Positions 14,339-18,040 of a stretch of DNA of 18,040 bases are shown here, one piece after another. Numbering within the stretch: the stretch's first letter is position 1; each line of letters opens with the position of its first letter. This stretch comes from Alphaproteobacteria bacterium (lineage in GTDB: Bacteria; Pseudomonadota; Alphaproteobacteria; GCA-2731375), in contig JANQKO010000638.1 of assembly GCA_028281075.1 (NCBI GenBank), positions 1-18,040 of the forward strand, written 5' to 3'. The notes beneath the pieces are model-generated. The model searched no databases, was not told where the DNA came from, and was given only the letters and a program-made list of their open reading frames with translations. The position numbers were made by a program, and so were the translations under genes.

Positions 14339-15502
14339 TCAGTAGCCCAGGCCATAGGCGGCATAGCCCAGCAGCAGCGCCGGGATCATCGTGTAGAGGG
14401 TCGCGACCACGGCCGCTTTCGGGGCCATCGCCATCGCCGGGAACAGGGCGTCGCCGTCATTGCCGATGGCGTTGCCGAGCTGCGCCGACAGCGGCACGAC
14501 GCCGGTCAGATAGAGTGTCGTCACCACGATCGCCGGTCCGCAGCCCGGCAGCAGGCCGACCAGCACGCCGATCAGCGGCAGCAGCACGGCGGCGTTCCTG
14601 AACGCGGCGGCGATGTCGATGCCGGAATAGTGGCTGCCCAGCTCATAGGCCAGGAAGCCGGCGACGACCCAGACCGTGACGAAGCTGGTGGTGGCGACGA
14701 CGCGCGGCGACAGCGTGGCGTCGGCGTTCGTGGTGTCGGCGGCGGCCCAGCCGCCGGCCCAGATCAGCAGCGACAGGCCGCCGCCGGCGACGCCGATCCA
14801 CAAGGTCGGCTCCGCCACCGGCAGGAAGCCGAGCAGGGCATCGGTATCGACCTGAAAGGCCAGCAGCAGGCCCAGCGCCAGCCCCGGCGCCAGTAGGGCC
14901 ATCCACAGCCGTGTCGCCGCGCCGGGCGGCAGCCGGGTTCCGGCGCCGGTGGTCCGGACCGGTGGTCCGGTATCGGCGCGCATGAAGTCGCGGCCGTGCA
15001 GGCGTTCGACGATCGCGCCGCTGACGATGCCGACGACCAGGCTCAGGCCGAACACCAGCGCCGCCGTGTCCGGCTCGCGCGCCAGCAGCAGGAAGGCGGC
15101 GTCGCCCATGGTCGACGTCAGGACCGCGATCAGGCTGCCGAATCCGATCGAGCCGCGCAGGTATTGGGTGACGACGATAACGGCGCCACCGCAGCCGGGC
15201 AGGGCGCCCAGCAACGCGGCGATCGGGATCTGCCAGGCGGTCCGGCGGGCCAGCCAGTCGGACAGGTCGACCCGGAACACGGTCTCGAACAGCAGCGCCG
15301 CGGCCAGCGTGGCGGCGACGAAGACGCTGACCGCCAGATAGGCGTCGCTCAAGGCGGCAAGCGCGATCTCGCGTGCGGCGGGGTCGATCAGCATCAGGGC
15401 CGACAGCGCGGCCAGGGCCAGGACGGGACCGACGGGCGCCCGGGTGACGCCAAGGCCACCGGGCGTCAGTTGCCGTCGGATCGACGAGACCATTGCGGGC
15501 AT
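14339..15502 (-). CDS. Putative manganese/heavy-metal transporter (10-TM, ArsP_2-like)
   Basis: A 387-residue polytopic inner-membrane protein that fits the family described as putative manganese transporter or 10-TM heavy-metal exporter. Hydrophobic helices fill most of the chain, with a polar cytoplasmic linker at about 166-197. Two copies of one motif are visible: LPGCGGAVIVVTQYLRG at 101-117 with GD at 133-134, and LPGCGPAIVVTTLYLTG at 318-334 with GD at 350-351. The spacing is identical in both halves, so the protein is an internal duplication. The Cys and Asp pairs are likely to line the metal path (inference). ATG 15502 has SD GAAGG about 9 nt upstream. A Fur-box-like AT-rich site is 47-65 bp upstream, consistent with metal-dependent control. 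The gene is divergent from the phosphodiesterase. Confidence 0.85.
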   Translation of the reverse strand: MPAMVSSIRRQLTPGGLGVTRAPVGPVLALAALSALMLIDPAAREIALAALSDAYLAVSVFVAATLAAALLFETVFRVDLSDWLARRTAWQIPIAALLGALPGCGGAVIVVTQYLRGSIGFGSLIAVLTSTMGDAAFLLLAREPDTAALVFGLSLVVGIVSGAIVERLHGRDFMRADTGPPVRTTGAGTRLPPGAATRLWMALLAPGLALGLLLAFQVDTDALLGFLPVAEPTLWIGVAGGGLSLLIWAGGWAAADTTNADATLSPRVVATTSFVTVWVVAGFLAYELGSHYSGIDIAAAFRNAAVLLPLIGVLVGLLPGCGPAIVVTTLYLTGVVPLSAQLGNAIGNDGDALFPAMAMAPKAAVVATLYTMIPALLLGYAAYGLGY

Positions 15503-15540
15503 GGTGGCTAACCTTCGAGACTGCGACGCCGGCGGGCGGG

Positions 15541-15576
15541 AATGATATGATAATGAGAATTAATATCATTCTAGAA
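15541..15576 (-). promoter_or_regulatory. Fur-box-like metal-regulator site upstream of the metal transporter
   Basis: GATAATGAGAATTAATATC (15549-15567) agrees with the classical Fur box GATAATGATAATCATTATC at 16 of 19 positions. It is framed by a perfect 8-bp inverted repeat, AATGATAT (15541-15548) and ATATCATT (15563-15570), and followed by the palindrome TTCTAGAA (15569-15576), which recalls Irr-type sites. The AT-rich block stands out in GC-rich DNA and lies where the transporter promoter should be. A Fur-family protein (Fur, Mur or Irr) is the likely ligand; which one is not determinable. Confidence 0.6.
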
Positions 15577-15702
15577 AATATCAAGGGCAAATCGCGCCGT
15601 CGCGCCGTGGCCGGCCTGTCACACCATCGACACGGCGCTTTGTTAACCATGTTGACGTGGACGGCGTAACGTTCGACCTTGGCGACAGGCGGGAGATCGG
15701 GG

Positions 15703-16950
15703 ATGCGCGTCGGATCGATGCGGCATTTGATCGCGGCGGGGCTGGTCCTGACGCCGCTGGTGGGGATGACGGCGGCTGCCGGGGCCGGGGATGCCGTGCA
15801 GCTCGGGCCCCGGCCCTACTATCTCGTCGCCGATATGGACGAGGGGCCGCTGAAGACGGCGCTGCGGCAATGCGCCGCCGGTCCGTTCGAGAAGACCGAC
15901 TTCTCGATCGGCCATCGCGGCGCGCCGCTGCAATTCCCCGAGCATACGAAGGAATCCTACGAGGCTGCGGCGCGCATGGGCGCCGGCATCCTCGAATGCG
16001 ACGTGACCTTCACCAAGGACCGGCAGCTCGTCTGCCGGCATTCCCAGTGCGACCTGCACACGACCACTGACATCCTGGCCGTGCCGGCGCTGGCGGCGCA
16101 ATGCACCCAGCCGTTCTCGCCCGCCGACCCGGCGACCGGCAGGAAGGCGTCGGCCAGATGCTGTACGTCGGATATCACGCTCGCGCAATACAAGACGCTC
16201 AGCGGCAAGATGGACGCCGCCGACAGGACCGCGACCACGGTGGCGCAATACATGGGCGGCACGGCGGACTGGCGCACCGACCTCTACGCCACCGGCGGCA
16301 CGCTGATGACGCACGCGGAAAGTATCGAGCTTTTCAAGCGTTTGGGCGCGAAGTTCACACCGGAACTGAAGTCGCCCAGCGTCGCCATGCCGTTCGACGG
16401 CGACTATGGCCAGGCCGACTACGCCCAGCAGCTCATCGACGAGTACAAGGCCGTCGGCGACGATCCGGGCGATGTCTTCGCGCAATCCTTCAACATCGCG
16501 GACGTGCGCTACTGGATCGCGAACGAGCCGGACTTCGGCCGGCAGGCGGTGTATCTCGACGGGCGCTACCGCGACGCCGGCTTCGACCATACCCGGCCCG
16601 GGACCTGGACGCCGAACATGGAAGCGCTCGCCGCCGAGGGCGTGCGGATCATCGCCCCGCCGATGTGGATGCTGGTCGGGCTGAACGCGGACAACGAGAT
16701 CGTGCCGTCGGCCTATGCCAGGACGGCGCGCGCTGCCGGCCTCGACATCATCACCTGGACCATCGAGCGCTCCGGCCCGCTGCGCCAGGGCGGCGGCTGG
16801 TACTACCAGACCGTCCGGGACGCCATCGACAATGACGGCGACATGCTGACCAAGCTCGACGTGCTGGCCCGCCAGGTCAAGGTGCGCGGCATCTTCAGCG
16901 ACTGGCCCGCCACGGTGACCTACTACGCCAACTGCATGGGCCTGAAATAA
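15703..16950 (+). CDS. Secreted glycerophosphodiester phosphodiesterase family protein
   Basis: A 415-residue enzyme that would hydrolyse glycerophosphodiesters to glycerol 3-phosphate and an alcohol outside the cytoplasm. The signal peptide is MRVGSMRHLIAAGLVLTPLV with small residues to about 28. The TIM-barrel GDPD site is clear: H71-R72-G in SIGHRGAPLQFPEHT, E80, ECD (98-100) in ILECDVTFTKDRQLV, and H113 in CRHSQ. FTPELKSPS and IITWTIERSG are later barrel motifs. Between the first barrel strands there is a long Cys-rich insertion (C111, C116, C134, C153, C154) that suggests disulfides. This is the long secreted branch rather than the ~250-residue UgpQ type. ATG 15703 is chosen for SD GGGAG (15691-15695); TTG 15679 is an in-frame alternative. 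The gene is divergent from the metal transporter. Confidence 0.9.
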   Translation: MRVGSMRHLIAAGLVLTPLVGMTAAAGAGDAVQLGPRPYYLVADMDEGPLKTALRQCAAGPFEKTDFSIGHRGAPLQFPEHTKESYEAAARMGAGILECDVTFTKDRQLVCRHSQCDLHTTTDILAVPALAAQCTQPFSPADPATGRKASARCCTSDITLAQYKTLSGKMDAADRTATTVAQYMGGTADWRTDLYATGGTLMTHAESIELFKRLGAKFTPELKSPSVAMPFDGDYGQADYAQQLIDEYKAVGDDPGDVFAQSFNIADVRYWIANEPDFGRQAVYLDGRYRDAGFDHTRPGTWTPNMEALAAEGVRIIAPPMWMLVGLNADNEIVPSAYARTARAAGLDIITWTIERSGPLRQGGGWYYQTVRDAIDNDGDMLTKLDVLARQVKVRGIFSDWPATVTYYANCMGLK

Positions 16951-16966
16951 CAACAGCCTAGGCGAA

Positions 16967-16991
16967 ATTTCTTCTACATTTAGATAGAAAT
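16967..16991 (+). terminator. AT-rich hairpin after the phosphodiesterase gene
   Basis: ATTTCTTCTA (16967-16976) pairs with TAGATAGAAAT (16981-16991) with a single bulged base and a CATT loop, starting 16 bp after the stop codon. No long T-run follows, so it may assist termination or mRNA 3'-end protection rather than be a full intrinsic terminator. Confidence 0.35.
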
Positions 16992-17021
16992 ACTCTCTAT
17001 TCCATTGATAATATTGATGTT

Positions 17022-17045
17022 AAAATAGGGACAGTCCCTATTTTT
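17022..17045. terminator. Perfect 23-nt palindrome with T-run, probable terminator or REP-like element
   Basis: AAAATAGGGAC-A-GTCCCTATTTT (17022-17044) is a perfect inverted repeat with 11-bp arms, followed by another T and preceded on the other strand by an equivalent run. It lies between convergent genes (phosphodiesterase and amidohydrolase), so it could terminate transcription in both directions. The GGGACAGTCCC core also resembles intergenic palindromes I recall near REP-associated transposases, but no transposase gene is present here. Confidence 0.6.
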
Positions 17046-17152
17046 CGGAAATCGCCGTCATGCCGGTGGAGGCGGGTAAGGTCGCGGCCACCTTTTCCAC
17101 GTGGCCTTCCGCGCCGGCACCAACGAGGCCGGCCGCGCGAACGGACGGCGCG

Positions 17153-18040
17153 TCAGATCGGCACGCCGCCACGGGCCTTCAGGTTGGCCAGGAACGCGCG
17201 CCGGGTCTTCGGGCCGAAGGTCAGGAAATGCGGGTCCGGGTCGGCCCGGTATTCGGCGCGCCGCCGCTCGATGCGGTCGTCGCGGGCCCGCCGCAGCACC
17301 TCGTCCACGTCGATGCCATAGGCGCTGGCGGCGTTCAGGCCGAAGATCTGCGCCTTCAGCTTCGGCGTCAGCTTCGGATAGCCGAACTTGTCCCGCAGCT
17401 CGTCGGAGATCTGGAACCGCCGGAACGCCTGGATCTGGTCCTGCGGCGAGCCGTACCAGATGCAGTCCGAGCCGTAGAGCACGTTGCGCTCGCCGATGTG
17501 CTTGACCAGCTTGCCGAGGATGTGGGCGGCGCTGTCCGGGTCGCGCAGGGCGAAGCGCCAGGTGGAGCCCAGCTCGGCATAGACGTTGGCGTTACGTCCG
17601 ACGCCGTTCTCCTCGACCGAGCGGATCAGTTCATCGACCCCCTCGCCCCGCTTGGGATCGTAGGGGCCCTCCGCCTGGCCGGCCACGAAGCCGGAGTGAT
17701 AGACCAGGAAATTGACGTCCGGATACATCTTGGCCACGACGCCGATGTCGCTCGCCAGGCTGTGCTCGTAGGATTCGCGGCCGAAGGGCAGGCCCTTGTG
17801 CACGCAGATGTTCTTCACGCCGAGGGCGCGGGCCTTCTCGATCATCTGCAGGCCCAGCTCGTCGTGCAGGAAGAAGCCGCGGCCGTCGGGGCCCCACTGC
17901 GTATAGCACTTCCAGGCCGAGACACCCCAGGTCTCGGCCAGCTCGTCCATGCCCTCCAGGTCGCCCTCCTGGTTCGGGTTGGCGCGGCCGTGGATCAGCA
18001 GGCGCTTGGTGCCCTCCATCTCGTCGATGATGCGCCGGGT
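17153..18040 (-). CDS. Amidohydrolase family protein (metal-dependent TIM-barrel hydrolase), partial
   Basis: The C-terminal 295 residues of an amidohydrolase-2-type protein (the family of aminocarboxymuconate-semialdehyde decarboxylase-like enzymes). The frame is open through base 18040 (TRRIIDEMEG...), so ATG 18019 is internal and the N-terminus, with the first metal ligands, lies off the right edge. Visible: NICVHKGLPFG and FLVYHSGFVAG, two barrel strands ending in metal/active-site His; NVLYGSDCIWYGSPQDQIQA with the family's GSD motif, where the Asp is catalytic; and LKAQIFGLNAASAYGID, the usual C-terminal helix. A basic C-terminal extension of about 60 residues (RARDDRIERRRAEYRADPDP onward) follows the barrel. 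Reaction and substrate cannot be told; hydrolase or decarboxylase are both possible. It converges on the phosphodiesterase gene. Confidence 0.88.
   Translation of the reverse strand, partial: TRRIIDEMEGTKRLLIHGRANPNQEGDLEGMDELAETWGVSAWKCYTQWGPDGRGFFLHDELGLQMIEKARALGVKNICVHKGLPFGRESYEHSLASDIGVVAKMYPDVNFLVYHSGFVAGQAEGPYDPKRGEGVDELIRSVEENGVGRNANVYAELGSTWRFALRDPDSAAHILGKLVKHIGERNVLYGSDCIWYGSPQDQIQAFRRFQISDELRDKFGYPKLTPKLKAQIFGLNAASAYGIDVDEVLRRARDDRIERRRAEYRADPDPHFLTFGPKTRRAFLANLKARGGVPI

Noticed and set aside
15616..15636. Possible Pho box upstream of the phosphodiesterase
   Set aside because: CTGTCAC matches one half-site, but the second half at the 11-bp phase matches only about 3 of 7 positions.
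15643..16953. 436-codon minus-strand frame
   Set aside because: It mirrors the phosphodiesterase gene exactly and has no recognisable motif.

Overview
The window is GC-rich bacterial DNA with tightly packed genes, GTGA/ATGA stop-start overlaps, an ECF sigma/anti-sigma pair and the short CCGGG-cttga-CCCGG hairpin repeat common in Alphaproteobacteria. I infer an alphaproteobacterium, perhaps of the Rhodospirillales type. The protein families support the class but do not fix the genus.

Region 1 (1-3459, + strand): the 3' two thirds of typA/bipA, then a four-gene chain of small cupin, DUF123/GIY-YIG-type protein, ECF sigma factor and membrane anti-sigma factor. The last three junctions overlap, so these genes are probably co-translated. 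Region 2 (3460-4030) has no gene. It holds a short hairpin repeat, then three related long inverted repeats whose arms are built from 8-nt units, then an AT-rich promoter with a palindromic operator candidate.

Region 3 (4031-11101, + strand) is a catabolic-looking cluster: phytanoyl-CoA dioxygenase-family protein, TetR regulator, cupin, ThDP-dependent enzyme of the acetolactate synthase superfamily, aldehyde dehydrogenase of the ketoglutarate-semialdehyde type, SDR oxidoreductase, and class II aldolase/adducin-family protein. The last five genes form a tight operon. A dioxygenase that may hydroxylate, a ThDP lyase/decarboxylase and an aldehyde dehydrogenase are the same enzyme classes, in the same logical order, as peroxisomal alpha-oxidation. 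This is the most interesting hypothesis here, and it is only an inference.

Region 4 (11112-15502, - strand): GNAT acetyltransferase, DUF4399 periplasmic protein, LysE-family exporter, small outer-membrane beta-barrel overlapping a HAD phosphatase, and a 10-TM putative metal (manganese/heavy-metal) transporter. An AT-rich Fur-box-like site lies upstream of the transporter. Region 5 (15703-18040): a secreted, cysteine-rich glycerophosphodiester phosphodiesterase on the + strand, an AT-rich stretch with two hairpins, and a convergent amidohydrolase that runs off the right edge. I saw no tRNA, rRNA, CRISPR array, insertion sequence or transposase gene.
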